Assembly: GCA_940747215.1 (NCBI GenBank)
Contig: CALNWS010000046.1
Location: forward strand, 1 to 37,052
Length of the DNA: 37,052 nt
Direction of reading: 5' to 3'
DNA from: an uncultured Paraburkholderia sp.
GTDB taxonomy: Bacteria > Pseudomonadota > Gammaproteobacteria > Burkholderiales > Burkholderiaceae
The notes under the pieces were generated by a model. The model saw nothing but the letters and a program-made list of their open reading frames with translations, was not told the origin of the DNA and ran no database searches. How positions within the stretch are numbered: the stretch's first letter is position 1; each line of letters begins with the position of its first letter. Shown here piece after piece: positions 1-9,138 of the stretch. The translations under genes and the position numbers were made by a program.

Positions 1-99
1 GACAGGTATGCGCGGTCTGGCACTTCATTAGATTCTCACCACAGCCAGCAAAAGAACGAACGGCGTTCGTGCTCAAACCTGCTTGAAAAATGTCGCTCA

Positions 100-589
100 A
101 CCCTGAAAAAGACGATCGACGGTAAGCGATCCATTATCGACGTCAGAGGTGGTCGCGGGAATTTGGACAGCCGGATCAGTGGAGCGGCCGGGGCCTGAGC
201 CAGCGGATAATGCGGGCAGAGGAACCGGGTTCGGGTCGGCTGGCACGGTATCGAACGAGCCGCCGGTAGACGTGACGACGTTACACGCCAAGATCGGGCA
301 GCTCACTCTGGAAAATGATTTTTAAGCGGTGCGCTCAGCAAGGCGGGATTGCTGAGCGCAAAGCGATGATCGACCGTGGTCCCGCGTTGCCGGTTTCGCA
401 GCAGGTCCGGCTTGTCGGTATCGCGAGATCGGGCGCCGCCGCGTGCGCACGCTCATGACAGTCTGGCAGACCGGATGCCGGATGAGGCATACTTCGCAAC
501 GCTGCCTGCGATCAGATCGGCAGCATGATCGCCCCGGACGTTCCACTTGAAAATCTCAGAAAACTGTCCGAACGAACAGGGCCACCTCT
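100..589 (+). mobile_element. IS3-family insertion sequence remnant, internally deleted
   Basis: Remnant of an IS3-family transposase. Positions 264-318 encode the orfA C-terminal signature (HAKIGQLTLENDF). One lost base in 'gattttta' shifts the frame, after which the sequence reads SGALSKAGLLSAK. The orfB start follows in a further frame near 366 (MIDRGPALPVSQQ, then RLVGIARSGAAA). At about 450-463 the sequence jumps straight to the extreme orfB C-terminus (SLADRMPDEAYFATLPAI), ending at the TGA at 522-524. Almost the whole catalytic core (DDE domain) is therefore missing. The probable right end is near 589, because identity with the second copy at 36926-37052 stops there. The orfA N-terminal part upstream of about 240 is too degraded to follow. 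The element cannot move by itself. It lies where I would expect coaD upstream of the ferredoxin gene. Confidence 0.75.
463..589 (+). repeat. 127-bp inverted repeat, left copy (IS3 right end)
   Basis: Matches the reverse complement of 36926-37052 at 126 of 127 bases. The only difference I see is C at 582 versus T in the other copy. It covers the last codons of IS3 orfB and the 65-bp untranslated right end of the element. Near identity means the two copies derive from recent transposition of the same element and could recombine, inverting the whole intervening 36 kb. Confidence 0.9.
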
Positions 590-615
590 GATCAAAGCTG
601 GATTTGCCGGCGTGA

Positions 616-885
<270 letters not shown>

Positions 886-897
886 AATCGGTGTTGG

Positions 898-938
898 AAA
901 ACAGAACGGCGAGGCTCGATGCCTCGCCGTTCTGTTTT
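898..938. terminator. Bidirectional rho-independent terminator between yfhL and hisC
   Basis: Perfect 18-bp inverted repeat (898-915 with 921-938) around a five-base TCGAT loop. It has AAAA on the left arm and TTTT on the right arm, so it can terminate transcription from yfhL (+) and from hisC (-). Confidence 0.9.
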
Positions 939-984
939 GTGGCGGCTTTCAGCTTTAGTGCGTCAGCACGATGGCTCGCCGCAG

Positions 985-2081
985 TTAGCCGACATACGCG
1001 CCGAAAATATCGCGCAACGCGGCGAGCAAAGTGTCGCATTCGGCGTCGGTGCCCACCGAAATACGCAGATGCTGATCGATGCGCGGCGCCTTGAAGTAGT
1101 GGCGCACGAAGATTTTCTTTTCTCTCAGCCGGGCAACCAGCATGGCCGCGTCATAGCCTTCGTGGCGCGCGAACAGCAAATTTGCTGCAGACGGCACGAC
1201 TTCAAAGCCGAGCGACGTCAAACCTGCCGCGAGCCGTTCGCGGCTCGCCACGACTTTCGCGCAGGTTTCGCGGAAGTAGGTGTCGTCTTCGTATGCTGCG
1301 GCCGCGGCGGCTTACGCGAGCCGATCGAGCGGATAGGAGTTGAAGCTGTCCTTCATGCGATTCAGTGCGTCGATCAAGTCCGAATTGCCGAACGCGAAGC
1401 CGACGCGCATGCCAGCCAGCGAGCGCGATTTCGACACGGTTTGAATGACTAGCAGATTCGGATAGCGGCCGATCAACGCAATCGCCGACTCTGCACCGAA
1501 ATCGACTTAGGCCTCTCGTCGATCACTACAACCGAATCCGTGTTTTTTCGAGCAGCCGTTCGATGTCGGCAAGCGGCAGAGGCCGGCCGGTCGGCGCGTT
1601 CGGATTGGGAAAGAGCGCGCCGCCGTTCGGTTGCGCGTAATCGTCGACGTGAATCGCGAAGCTGTCGTCGAGCGGAATTGTCCGCTACTCGACCTGGAAG
1701 AGGCGTGCGTAAGTCTGATAAAAGCTGTACGTGATGTCGGGAAACAGTAGGGGCTTGTCGTGCTTCAGCAGCGCCTGGAACGTCAGCGCGAGCACCTCGT
1801 CCGAGCCATTGCCCACGAACACCTGATTCGCCTGAATGCCGTTATAACGGGCGACGGTCTCGCGGAGCTTGAGCGCCGTAGGATCCGGGTACCGGCGCAG
1901 CGATTCACCCGACTCGCCCAATTCCGCACGAATCGCCTCAAGCACGCGCGGACGGCGGGTAGGGTTTTCGTTGGTGTTCAGCTTCACCAAATGCGCGACC
2001 ACGGGCTGCTCGCCCGGCACATACGGCGTCAGTTGGTGAACGATGTCACTCCAATAGCGGCTCAAGCGATTCTTCTGTCAT
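985..2081 (-). pseudogene. hisC: Histidinol-phosphate aminotransferase, broken
   Basis: PLP-dependent fold-type I aminotransferase of histidine biosynthesis. The order of recognisable parts is intact: VKLNTNENP near the N-terminus, [21 protein letters not shown], the PLP-lysine motif [15 protein letters not shown], and the C-terminal FVRHYF. The reading frame is not. An extra G after codon 6 breaks the original start at 2081 (MTEESL then SRYWSD). A TAG replaces the codon before RTIPLDD at about 1685. A frameshift precedes VVIDE, a two-base insertion follows it, and TAA replaces the Tyr of the expected YVDF near 1507. Another TAA follows LDRLA near 1316. Five lesions make a sequencing explanation unlikely. 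Burkholderia genomes often carry a second hisC, so histidine auxotrophy does not follow automatically. Confidence 0.9.
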
Positions 2082-2125
2082 GAGCGGAACGGCACGGCAA
2101 ACTGCGGCTAGGCGAGGGCGGCCGC

Positions 2126-2728
2126 TTACGAATTGCGATGCAGTTGCATCATGGCGCGTTCGAGTTCGCCCTTGATTACTTGTAGCATGACGGCGAGCGC
2201 GCGCTCGATCGACGCGTCGATCACGTCCTGCTCCTCGCGGCGAGGCGGCTTCAGCACGAAGTTGGCGACGTCGGGCTTCGCGCCCGCGCGCGCGCCCTCG
2301 GGAATCAGATCGCGCGGATGCCCGATGCCGATTCGCAACCGCCAGTATTGCTGCGACGAAAGATGCGCCGTGATGTCCTTAAGGCCGTTGTGACCGCCGC
2401 TACCGCCGCCGAGCTTCAGCTTGACGCTGCCAGGCGGCAGATCGAGTTCATCATGCGCGACCAGAATTTCGTCGGGAAGGATTTTGAAGAACTGTGCAAC
2501 CGCCACGACCGATTGGCCCGAGCGGTTCATATAGGTTTGCGGTTCCAGCAGATACACTTCTTCGCCGTGCAGGCGCGCCTTGGCGTAAAAGCCGTGGAAG
2601 CGGTGCTCGTCGCGCATCGTGGTGCCCGCTTCGTACGCCAGTTGATCGACCAGCCAGAAGCCGGCGTTGTGGCGCGTCGCAGTGTACTCGGCGCCCGGAT
2701 TGCCGAGCCCGACGATCAGCTTGATCAT
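2126..2728 (-). CDS. pth: Peptidyl-tRNA hydrolase
   Basis: 200 residues, normal length. It hydrolyses the ester bond of peptidyl-tRNAs released from stalled ribosomes, recycling tRNA in the cytosol. The N-terminal VGLGNPG motif, the catalytic histidine in TRHNAGF (residue 20), MNRSG and the [10 protein letters not shown] segment with the conserved Asp are all present, as is the GGHNGLKD loop. The frame is open upstream to 2869, but family alignment and the [12 protein letters not shown] start place initiation at the ATG at 2728. It sits 142 bp downstream of rplY, which is also on the minus strand, with a terminator between them. Essential in most bacteria, and intact here. Confidence 0.95.
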   Translation of the reverse strand: MIKLIVGLGNPGAEYTATRHNAGFWLVDQLAYEAGTTMRDEHRFHGFYAKARLHGEEVYLLEPQTYMNRSGQSVVAVAQFFKILPDEILVAHDELDLPPGSVKLKLGGGSGGHNGLKDITAHLSSQQYWRLRIGIGHPRDLIPEGARAGAKPDVANFVLKPPRREEQDVIDASIERALAVMLQVIKGELERAMMQLHRNS

Positions 2729-2775
2729 GATTGCGTAGGTCCGTCTGGCCCGGAAATCAAACACACCAGGCCGAA

Positions 2776-2812
2776 AAAACCGAAAAACCCGCCGGGGCGA
2801 ATCGCGGCGGGT
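2776..2812 (-). terminator. Rho-independent terminator downstream of rplY
   Basis: Eight-bp stem (2787-2794 with 2805-2812, arms ACCCGCCG/CGGCGGGT). On the minus strand it is followed by TTTTT and then TTTTTT, so it terminates rplY transcription before pth. Confidence 0.75.
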
Positions 2813-2870
2813 CACGTCGACCGTTTCATTGAAACGGATCGAGAGGATTGCTTGCTGCCTGGTGGGCAAC

Positions 2871-3491
2871 TTAAGCAGCCGGCGTTTCGCCTTTGCCTTC
2901 AGCAGCGGCTTCGTCTTCCGAAACCACGCCAGCCGGGATCGTTGCAGCGGCCAGAACGGGGTTTTCTGCTTCGACGTGAGCGATCAGTGCAACACCTGCC
3001 GGCAGCTTGACGTCTTTAGCGTGAACCGATTGACCGGCTTCGATCGCAGCTAGGTCGACTTCGATAAATTCCGGCAGTGCCGACGGCAGGCACTCGATTT
3101 CGATTTCGTTCAGAACGTGAGTGATAACCGCGCTCGACAGCTTCACTGCCGGGTTGGTTTCCTGGTTCATGAAGTGCAGCGGCACCTTCGTGTGCAGCTT
3201 CTTCTTCGCGTCGACACGTTGGAAGTCCACGTGCAGCACGAGCTGACGGAACGGGTGGTATTGCACGTCGCGCAGCAGAACCTGTTGGGTCTTGCCAGCA
3301 ACTTCCAGTTCGAGAATCGACGAGTGGAAAACTTCTTTCTTCAGCGCGTGCCAAAGTGCGTTATGGTCCAGTTTGACTAATTGCGTTTCAGCACCAGCGC
3401 CATACACGATACCCGGGGTCTTGCCCGAGTTACGCAGGCGGCGGCTCGCACCCGTACCTTGCAAAGAACGCTCGAAAGCGACTACTTTCAT
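2871..3491 (-). CDS. rplY: 50S ribosomal protein L25/general stress protein Ctc
   Basis: 206 residues, the long CTC form: an N-terminal L25 5S-rRNA-binding domain (about 1-95) and a C-terminal TL5/CTC beta domain (about 100-185), then an acidic/alanine-rich tail. Starts [10 protein letters not shown] chose the ATG at 3491 because the upstream in-frame extension is not conserved. GIVYGAGAE and LHVDFQRVD are typical. It is located between prs and pth, as usual in beta- and gammaproteobacteria. The codon pair GAC-CTA near 3050 uses the very rare CTA leucine codon at a CTAGG site (see findings). Intact. Confidence 0.95.
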   Translation of the reverse strand: MKVVAFERSLQGTGASRRLRNSGKTPGIVYGAGAETQLVKLDHNALWHALKKEVFHSSILELEVAGKTQQVLLRDVQYHPFRQLVLHVDFQRVDAKKKLHTKVPLHFMNQETNPAVKLSSAVITHVLNEIEIECLPSALPEFIEVDLAAIEAGQSVHAKDVKLPAGVALIAHVEAENPVLAAATIPAGVVSEDEAAAEGKGETPAA

Positions 3492-3524
3492 TTTGAATCT
3501 CCATTGCACTGCCCGCGACCAGGC

Positions 3525-3563
3525 AGTAAAAACAGGGCCTCGAAGCCGTTATGGCTGAGGCCC
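3525..3563 (-). terminator. Terminator or attenuator between prs and rplY
   Basis: Stem GGGCCTC/GAGGCCC (3535-3541 with 3557-3563), extended by an inner AGCC/GGCT pairing. On the minus strand it is followed by TGTTTTTA. It lies about 45 bp ahead of the rplY start, so it may attenuate rather than fully end prs transcription. Confidence 0.6.
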
Positions 3564-3609
3564 AGAGTGGCGGCATGAACCTTCGTTCGTTCACGCCGAT
3601 TGTGCCAAA

Positions 3610-3639
3610 GCGCAGCATGCATGAAATGCAACGCTGCGC
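3610..3639 (-). terminator. Hairpin directly downstream of prs
   Basis: Arms GCGCAGC (3610-3616) and GCTGCGC (3633-3639) form a seven-bp stem 12 bp after the prs stop codon. No clear T-tract follows on the minus strand, so it could be an mRNA 3'-end stabiliser rather than a terminator. Confidence 0.35.
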
Positions 3640-3651
3640 CTTCGCAAATAC

Positions 3652-4608
3652 TTAACTTTCAGCGAACAGCGACATGACCGAATCGCCGCGGCGGATGCGC
3701 GAGAACGTTTCGGCAAGCAGGCCGGCGCTGGTTAGCGAACGGATCTTTGCGCACGAGCGGGCTTCTTCGCCGAGCGGGATCGTATCCGTGACAACGAGTT
3801 CGTCGAGTGCGGATGCGGCGATACGTTCGCCTGCGCCGCCCGACAGAACCGGGTGAGTAGCGTAAGCAAACACCTGCTTCGCGCCACGTTCCTTCAAAAC
3901 TTGTGCTGCCTTGCAGAGTGTGCCGGCGGTGTCGACCATGTCGTCCATGATCACGCAAGTGCGCCCTTCGACTTCACCGATGATGTTCATCACTTCGGCA
4001 ACGTTAGCCTTCGGACGACGTTTGTCGATGATCGCGAGGTCGCAATTGAGCTGCTTCGCCAATGCACGGGCACGAACCACGCCGCCGACGTCCGGCGAAA
4101 CGACCAGCAGGTTCTCGTAGTTCTGCTTGCGCAGATCGCCGAGCAGCACGGGCGTAGCGTAGATGTTGTCGACCGGGATGTCGAAGAAGCCTTGAATCTG
4201 GTCAGCGTGCAGATCCATCGTGATAATCCGCTCGACGCCCGCGATTTCCAGCATGTTCGCCACGATCTTCGCCGAGATGGCGACGCGCGCCGAACGCGGG
4301 CGACGATCCTGACGGGCATAACCGAAGTAAGGGATGGCTGCGGTGATCCGGCCAGCGGATGCGCGCTTGAGCGCATCGACCATGATCATCAGTTCCATCA
4401 GGTTGTCGTTCGCCGGTGCGCACGTGGATTGCAGGACGAAAATATCCTTGCCACGCACATTTTCCTGAATCTCGACTTGGATTTCGCCGTCCGAGAAACG
4501 GTTAACCATAGCTTTGCCGAGGGGAATACTGAGGATTTTGACGACTTCCTGTGCAAGCGCCGGATTAGCGTTGCCAGTAAAAACCATCAGGCCGTCATGG
4601 CTGCTCAT
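3652..4608 (-). CDS. prs: Ribose-phosphate pyrophosphokinase (PRPP synthetase)
   Basis: 318 residues, full length. Makes PRPP from ribose 5-phosphate and ATP for purine, pyrimidine, histidine, tryptophan and NAD synthesis. Visible signatures are [10 protein letters not shown], the ATP/flexible-loop region YGYARQDRR, the metal/PRPP motif [12 protein letters not shown] (about residues 128-140) and the ribose-5-phosphate loop [11 protein letters not shown] (about 217-227). It follows tRNA-Gln on the same strand and precedes rplY. Its PRPP feeds apt in this window. Intact, as expected for an essential enzyme. Confidence 0.97.
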   Translation of the reverse strand: MSSHDGLMVFTGNANPALAQEVVKILSIPLGKAMVNRFSDGEIQVEIQENVRGKDIFVLQSTCAPANDNLMELMIMVDALKRASAGRITAAIPYFGYARQDRRPRSARVAISAKIVANMLEIAGVERIITMDLHADQIQGFFDIPVDNIYATPVLLGDLRKQNYENLLVVSPDVGGVVRARALAKQLNCDLAIIDKRRPKANVAEVMNIIGEVEGRTCVIMDDMVDTAGTLCKAAQVLKERGAKQVFAYATHPVLSGGAGERIAASALDELVVTDTIPLGEEARSCAKIRSLTSAGLLAETFSRIRRGDSVMSLFAES

Positions 4609-4654
4609 CGTGCACCTGCTTCAGGCTGGGGGCGAGGGGAAATGCGAGAAATTT

Positions 4655-4731
4655 TGGCAGGGGAGAAAGGATTCGAACCTTTGCATGCCGGAATCAAAAT
4701 CCGGTGCCTTAACCAGCTTGGCGACTCCCCT
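4655..4731 (-). tRNA. tRNA-Gln (anticodon UUG)
   Basis: On the minus strand the 77-nt sequence folds as a tRNA: acceptor stem AGGGGAG/CTCCCCT, discriminator G and encoded CCA. The D arm contains GCCAAGCTGGTTAAGGC. The anticodon stem CCGGA/TCCGG holds the seven-base loop TTTTGAT, giving anticodon TTG. The T arm has GGTTCGAATCC. It lies between ispE and prs, its usual place in Burkholderia. Confidence 0.96.
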
Positions 4732-4740
4732 ACACTAACT

Positions 4741-4777
4741 AACTTTGAGCTCCGCCGAACTTTGAGCTCCGCCGAAC
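4741..4777. repeat. 17-bp tandem duplication between ispE and tRNA-Gln
   Basis: The unit AACTTTGAGCTCCGCCG occurs twice back to back (4741-4757, 4758-4774), followed by a third partial AAC. It lies in the short spacer upstream of the tRNA on the minus strand and looks like a recent slippage duplication. Confidence 0.9.
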
Positions 4778-4805
4778 GTGGAGTTTTCGTTCGACGATGC
4801 AAAAC

Positions 4806-5687
4806 TTACAACGCGAAAGCAAAGAGTGGATGCTGATCGAGACCTGCTGCCACTGCGCTGTTCCATTCGCCGGGCAGTTTGGCTTGTGCCGCTTCTGCTT
4901 CAGCTTTACTACGGAACGCTGCAAAGACACTTGCACCTGATCCAGACATCCGTGCTGGTGCGACGTTTTCAAACCATCGCAGCACTTGCGCTACTTCTGC
5001 GTATTTTCCCACGACAACCGCTTGCATGTCATTTCGACCAAAACTTTCTGGCCAATCTGTGTTGCAGCTAAGTTCTGCAGGAAATCCTGTAATTATGAGA
5101 GCTTCTGAATTCCTTGTCAACGCTTTTTCAGAAAAAATCGCTGCGGTTGGAACATGAACTCTCGGCGTCACTATCAAGAAATAACGCGGCGGCAATAGTA
5201 CAACGTCCAAAGCTTCTCCGACACCCTGTGCGAACGCATTTTTTCCAAAAACAAAAAAAGGCACGTCGGCACCGAGTCTCAACGCGAGTTCCTGCAGTTC
5301 GAGTCGCGGCAGATCGAGCTTCCACAAGCGATTCAGCGCGAGCAACGTGGTGGCCGCGTCCGAACTGCCGCCACCGAGGCCCGCGCCCATCGGCAGACGC
5401 TTCTCGATTTCGATGTCGACACCCTGCGTCGATCCTGTATGCGCTTTGAGTAGCGTAGCGGTGCGCACGGTGAGGTCGTGCTCGGGCGGAACGTCGGCGA
5501 TTTCTGTGCTGCACGTGATGAGACCGTCGTCGCGTCGCGTGAAATGCAGCGTGTCGCCCCAATCGAGCAACTGGAAAACCGTTTGCAGCGTGTGATAGCC
5601 ATCCGGCCGACGGCCCGTGATGTGCAGGAAGAGGTTGAGTTTCGCTGGCGCGAGGCAGTCGCGCAGCGAATCGGTGGTTTCAATCAT
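4806..5687 (-). CDS. ispE: 4-(cytidine 5'-diphospho)-2-C-methyl-D-erythritol kinase
   Basis: 293 residues. GHMP-superfamily kinase that phosphorylates CDP-methylerythritol in the MEP pathway to isoprenoid precursors. N-terminal [20 protein letters not shown], the glycine-rich ATP loop [15 protein letters not shown] (about residues 95-109) and C-terminal [14 protein letters not shown] are all present. The start [10 protein letters not shown] at 5687 is preferred over the longer open frame that begins at 5795. Transcribed after lolB on the minus strand with an 79-bp gap. The C-terminal half (about 4950-5260) is visibly more AT-rich than its neighbours, with A-runs. Intact. Confidence 0.95.
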   Translation of the reverse strand: MIETTDSLRDCLAPAKLNLFLHITGRRPDGYHTLQTVFQLLDWGDTLHFTRRDDGLITCSTEIADVPPEHDLTVRTATLLKAHTGSTQGVDIEIEKRLPMGAGLGGGSSDAATTLLALNRLWKLDLPRLELQELALRLGADVPFFVFGKNAFAQGVGEALDVVLLPPRYFLIVTPRVHVPTAAIFSEKALTRNSEALIITGFPAELSCNTDWPESFGRNDMQAVVVGKYAEVAQVLRWFENVAPARMSGSGASVFAAFRSKAEAEAAQAKLPGEWNSAVAAGLDQHPLFAFAL

Positions 5688-5766
5688 GAGTCGGCTACGT
5701 GCGCCACGAGGACGCAGAAGAAGCGAAGGGCGGCCGCGATAAAGCGAGCAGGCGGCCAGTCGCGAG

Positions 5767-6405
5767 TTACTGATCCAGAACGAGCTTGATGTCAAACGGC
5801 GGTTCCGTGCGGCTCAGATTGAGGCGCTTCATGCCCGTTGCAGGAGCCTCGGCGTACGCGAGGTAGTCGATTGTCCAGCCATCCTGCGTGATCTGCTTGA
5901 GACGCGACGGCTGTTCCGGGTCTTTCTCCGTTTTCGCGCGCGACGTGGGTGCCGGCGACGGCTGCAGCCAGTAGCGCAAACCTTCCACCGGCAATGCGAA
6001 ACCAAGCGCGTTCTGCATCAGCGTGGAGACGTTGTCGGCGGTAAGCGGCTGGCGGTTCGGCAATTCTAGCGTGGCCGAAGACGGCGACGACGTGACGACC
6101 GCGAGCGTTTGCCCAAGCGGATTGCGCAGTTGCAACGTAACGGTGTCGCCGGTTTCCTGCCAGGAGAAGTTGCCGTAAGCGTTACGCTGCTGACTGTTCT
6201 GGTCGTTGTACTGCACGGCGAAGCGGCCTTGGTAGCTGCGGTTCGTCTGTGCCGTGACCGAAGTCGCGGCATTCGACGTGGACGGCCCTTGAGGTTTGAC
6301 AGACGCGCAACCGGCCAGCGCGACAACCGCTGCCGCTGCGAAGGTGGAGGCGAGCGCCGCGCCACGCGGTGCCCGGGGAAGGGAGATCAAGCGGGAAATG
6401 CGCAT
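5767..6405 (-). CDS. lolB: Outer-membrane lipoprotein LolB
   Basis: 212 residues. Receives lipoproteins from periplasmic LolA and inserts them in the outer membrane. The N-terminus has a basic stretch ([15 protein letters not shown]), a hydrophobic alanine-rich segment and the lipobox LAGC, so it is itself a lipoprotein with the acylated Cys near residue 33. The mature part begins [11 protein letters not shown] and continues through [15 protein letters not shown], the LolB beta-sheet core; TIDYL appears near the end. The ATG overlaps the stop of the upstream TPR gene (TGATG), implying translational coupling. Expected length and no lesions seen. Confidence 0.9.
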   Translation of the reverse strand: MRISRLISLPRAPRGAALASTFAAAAVVALAGCASVKPQGPSTSNAATSVTAQTNRSYQGRFAVQYNDQNSQQRNAYGNFSWQETGDTVTLQLRNPLGQTLAVVTSSPSSATLELPNRQPLTADNVSTLMQNALGFALPVEGLRYWLQPSPAPTSRAKTEKDPEQPSRLKQITQDGWTIDYLAYAEAPATGMKRLNLSRTEPPFDIKLVLDQ

Positions 6406-8213
6406 CAAAGATCGTTCACCTGAAGACGTTGGAGCGTTTTGATGAGCGTGTCGTTATCCGGTTCCAGCTTTCGAGGCTTCGCGGAATGCCTGACGCACCT
6501 GATCCTGCGCGCCAGTTTTCCACAGCACTTCGCCGAGATGAGCGCCAATCTTGGCGTTCGGCTGGATGCGTACGCCTTGCGCCACAGCTTGATCGCGTCC
6601 GACGTGTCACCCATGCGGTATTTGACCCAGCCCACGCTGTCCATGATGAACGCGTCGTTCGGCGCGAGCGACGATGCCTTCTCGACGAGCTTGTCCGCTT
6701 CGGGAAGACGCTGGTTGCGATCGGCAAGCGAGTAGCCGAGCGCGTTGTCGCCTAGGGATTGTCCGGCTGGGTCTGGATCAGCTTGCGCAGTTGCGTTTCC
6801 ATAACGTCGTAATGGCCGTTCTTTTCCGCTGACATCGCGTGGTCGTAGGCTAGATCGGGATCGTCCGGGAAGCGGGCCGTGGCCTGCTGCAAACGCGCTT
6901 CCGCTTCCGGAACGCTTGGCGTCGAAAAGCACGGCGGCGTCGGTGCGAGCGATCAGCGCTTCGTCGCGCGGATCGGCCGATTGCAGATTGGCGAGCAGCC
7001 GACGCGCGTCGTCCATCTTGCCCTGCTTCGCGAGCAGCTGCGCGCGCGTGATCTGCGACGGCACGTATTGCTGGCTCGTTTGCGGAATCTTGTTCAGCCA
7101 GTTGTTCGCCGCGGCTTCGTTCTTCTGTTCCAGCGACAGTTGCGCCAGATAGATATACGCCTGGCCCGGATCGGCGCCCGGCGTCTTCTCGGCCTGCTGC
7201 GCGTATTGCGTCAGATAGGTATATGTCTGCGCGTCGTTGAAGTTCTTCTGCTGGATCTTAATCAGCGCGAGCGCCATGAGCGGCGTCAGGTCGTTCGCGT
7301 TGTCCTTGTGCATGATCTCGAACTGCTTCTGCGCGTCGTCGAGACGGTCGCTCGCGAGATATATCTGCGCGAGCGCGAGACGCGCGTCATGCGACTTCGG
7401 ATTCTGCTGCACGTACTTTTCGAGCGACGCGATACCTTCCTTGCGCTCTTCTGGGCCCATCTGCGAGAGCATCAGCGCGGCGGGAAGATAGTCGGGCTTG
7501 ATCGTGAGCGCCTGTTCGAGCGACTTGTGCGCGCCCGGTGCGTCGTCGGCGAGAAGCTGCTGACGAGCCACCGCCAGGTTCGCTTCCGGCCGGTTCATGT
7601 CGTTCTTCAGTAGATCCTGAAGCACATGCAGACCGCCAACGCGGTTGGGGCCGCGCGAAAGCAGCAGTTGCAGCGCGATTATCGCGCTGCCGCGATTGTC
7701 GGCCGGCACGCGCGCGAGTTCTTTCGCGAGAAGCGGCGACGCGTCGAATTGCGCCGCGCGCTCCGAGCTGGGCGCATATTGCTGCCACAATTGAGCGGCG
7801 GTGAGTGCGTCGGACGGACTTTGCGCCGCCAGCGCGATTTCCGTGGCGCGCTGCGCCATGCGCGGATCGTGCGTGTCGCGCGCGAGTGCGAGGTAAGTCT
7901 GATAAGCCGGCGCTGGCTGGTCGCGCTGCAGCGCGACTTCAACGGCGAGCACCTGGAAGACGATCTGGCTCGTCAGCGGTACGCTCGGCAGCGACTTCTG
8001 GTCTTCCGCCGTGGCGTGGCCGAGCGGGTCGGGCAGGGTGACGGAGGTGTCATCCGAATCCGGCGACGGGTCCTGCGCGTGCGCGGGCAAGGCGACCAGC
8101 GCCCAGACCGCGAGCGCAGCAGCGCCCAGCATCCGGCGGGCGGACACGGCGTGCGGCACACGGGACGCGCTAGCCGGGCGCCTTGAAAACAGCTTCACGA
8201 AGGACAATTTCAT
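6405..8213 (-). CDS. Exported TPR-repeat protein, C-terminal part scrambled by compensating frameshifts
   Basis: 602 codons beginning with a clear signal peptide (MKLSFVKLF ... LPAHAQDPS), then tetratricopeptide repeats such as [20 protein letters not shown] and [19 protein letters not shown]. In Burkholderia it always precedes lolB and ispE and is probably a periplasmic protein of unknown role. Two segments are out of frame relative to what the DNA encodes in the neighbouring frame. Between about 6910 and 6748 the other frame gives the conserved [18 protein letters not shown] and [16 protein letters not shown]. Between about 6568 and 6475 it gives [19 protein letters not shown]. Each segment is entered and left by small indels, so the ORF stays open. 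Those stretches have lost their TPR sequence, so the protein is doubtful functionally. Confidence 0.8.
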   Translation of the reverse strand: MKLSFVKLFSRRPASASRVPHAVSARRMLGAAALAVWALVALPAHAQDPSPDSDDTSVTLPDPLGHATAEDQKSLPSVPLTSQIVFQVLAVEVALQRDQPAPAYQTYLALARDTHDPRMAQRATEIALAAQSPSDALTAAQLWQQYAPSSERAAQFDASPLLAKELARVPADNRGSAIIALQLLLSRGPNRVGGLHVLQDLLKNDMNRPEANLAVARQQLLADDAPGAHKSLEQALTIKPDYLPAALMLSQMGPEERKEGIASLEKYVQQNPKSHDARLALAQIYLASDRLDDAQKQFEIMHKDNANDLTPLMALALIKIQQKNFNDAQTYTYLTQYAQQAEKTPGADPGQAYIYLAQLSLEQKNEAAANNWLNKIPQTSQQYVPSQITRAQLLAKQGKMDDARRLLANLQSADPRDEALIARTDAAVLFDAKRSGSGSAFAAGHGPLPGRSRSSLRPRDVSGKERPLRRYGNATAQADPDPAGQSLGDNALGYSLADRNQRLPEADKLVEKASSLAPNDAFIMDSVGWVKYRMGDTSDAIKLWRKAYASSRTPRLALISAKCCGKLARRIRCVRHSAKPRKLEPDNDTLIKTLQRLQVNDL

Positions 8214-8229
8214 GGAAATCCGTTCAATG

Positions 8230-8260
8230 TTTTAGACGATTGTAACGCACTCGCTACAAT
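8230..8260 (+). promoter_or_regulatory. Possible mutM promoter
   Basis: A TACAAT -10-like hexamer at 8255-8260 region lies about 45 bp before the mutM ATG, in the divergent spacer between the TPR gene and mutM. The -35 region (TTTAGAC-like) is weak. No more than a guess from base composition. Confidence 0.3.
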
Positions 8261-8300
8261 ACGCGCACAACCACTCAAGCAAGTTGCAGACCACCTAGAC

Positions 8301-9131
8301 ATGCCAGAGTTGCCAGAAGTTGAGGTTACCCGATGGGGAATCGAACCGTATGTGTCCGGGCGCAAGGTAGAACGCGTCGACGTTCGCACGCCTGCGCTGC
8401 GCTGGCCGATTCCTGCCGACTTTGCGAAAACCTTGCGCGGCCACGTGGTCCGCAAGGTGGAGCGGCGCGGCAAGTATCTGCTATTCGAAATCGACGCCGG
8501 CTGGTTCATCATACATCTTGGCATGACGGGCACGCTGCGCGTGCTGCGCCACGTGCCACATCCGCCGGCGGCGGCCAAACACGATCACATCGACTGGATC
8601 TTCAAAGACTTCATTTTGCGCTATCGCGACCCGCGCCGCTTTGGCGCCGTGCTGTGGCATTCGCGCGAAGCGGGCGCCATCCTCGAACATCCGCTCCTAG
8701 CGGGTCTCGGCGTCGAGCCGTTTTCGCCGGCATTCTCCGGTGCGCTGATGCACCGGCTCACGCGCGGGCGCAAAGTATCCGTGAAGCAGGCGCTGCTCGC
8801 GGGGAAAATCGTCGTCGGCGTGGGCAATATCTACGCGTCTGAAAGTCTCTTTCGTGCCGGTATCCGGCCGACCACCGCCGCAGGCCGCGTTTCGCTCGTG
8901 TGCTACGAACTGCTAGCCGACGCCGTGCGCGTCACGCTGGCCGCCGCAATCGAAAAGGGTGGCAGCACGCTGCGCGATTTCGTCGGCAGCGACGGTGAAA
9001 GCGGCTACTTCCAGCTCGACTATTTCGTCTACAATCGCGCAGGCCTGCCGTGCCGCGTGTGTGAAACGCCGATCAAACAGATCGTGCAGGGGCAGCGCTC
9101 AACGTATTTCTGTCCCACCTGTCAGCGTTAA
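8301..9131 (+). CDS. mutM: Formamidopyrimidine-DNA glycosylase
   Basis: 276 residues, full length. Removes 8-oxoguanine and formamidopyrimidines from DNA and cleaves the resulting abasic site. MPELPEVE provides the catalytic N-terminal proline and glutamate. The helix-two-turn-helix [10 protein letters not shown] and the C-terminal zinc finger (CRVC then CPTCQR) are intact. It is followed by mutY after only 7 bp, so both arms of the GO repair system are probably co-transcribed. Leu codon CTA at 8697 is unusual and sits in CCTAG. Confidence 0.96.
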   Translation: MPELPEVEVTRWGIEPYVSGRKVERVDVRTPALRWPIPADFAKTLRGHVVRKVERRGKYLLFEIDAGWFIIHLGMTGTLRVLRHVPHPPAAAKHDHIDWIFKDFILRYRDPRRFGAVLWHSREAGAILEHPLLAGLGVEPFSPAFSGALMHRLTRGRKVSVKQALLAGKIVVGVGNIYASESLFRAGIRPTTAAGRVSLVCYELLADAVRVTLAAAIEKGGSTLRDFVGSDGESGYFQLDYFVYNRAGLPCRVCETPIKQIVQGQRSTYFCPTCQR

Positions 9132-9138
9132 TTTTTCA

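Noticed and set aside
2825..2845. Palindrome CCGTTTCATTGAAACGG near the rplY terminator
   Set aside because: Eight-bp arms with a one-base centre cannot form a normal hairpin loop; no similar copy seen elsewhere in the window, so no role is claimed.
3610..3639. Possible small RNA downstream of prs
   Set aside because: Only a 7-bp hairpin without promoter or T-tract; more likely an mRNA 3' end structure.
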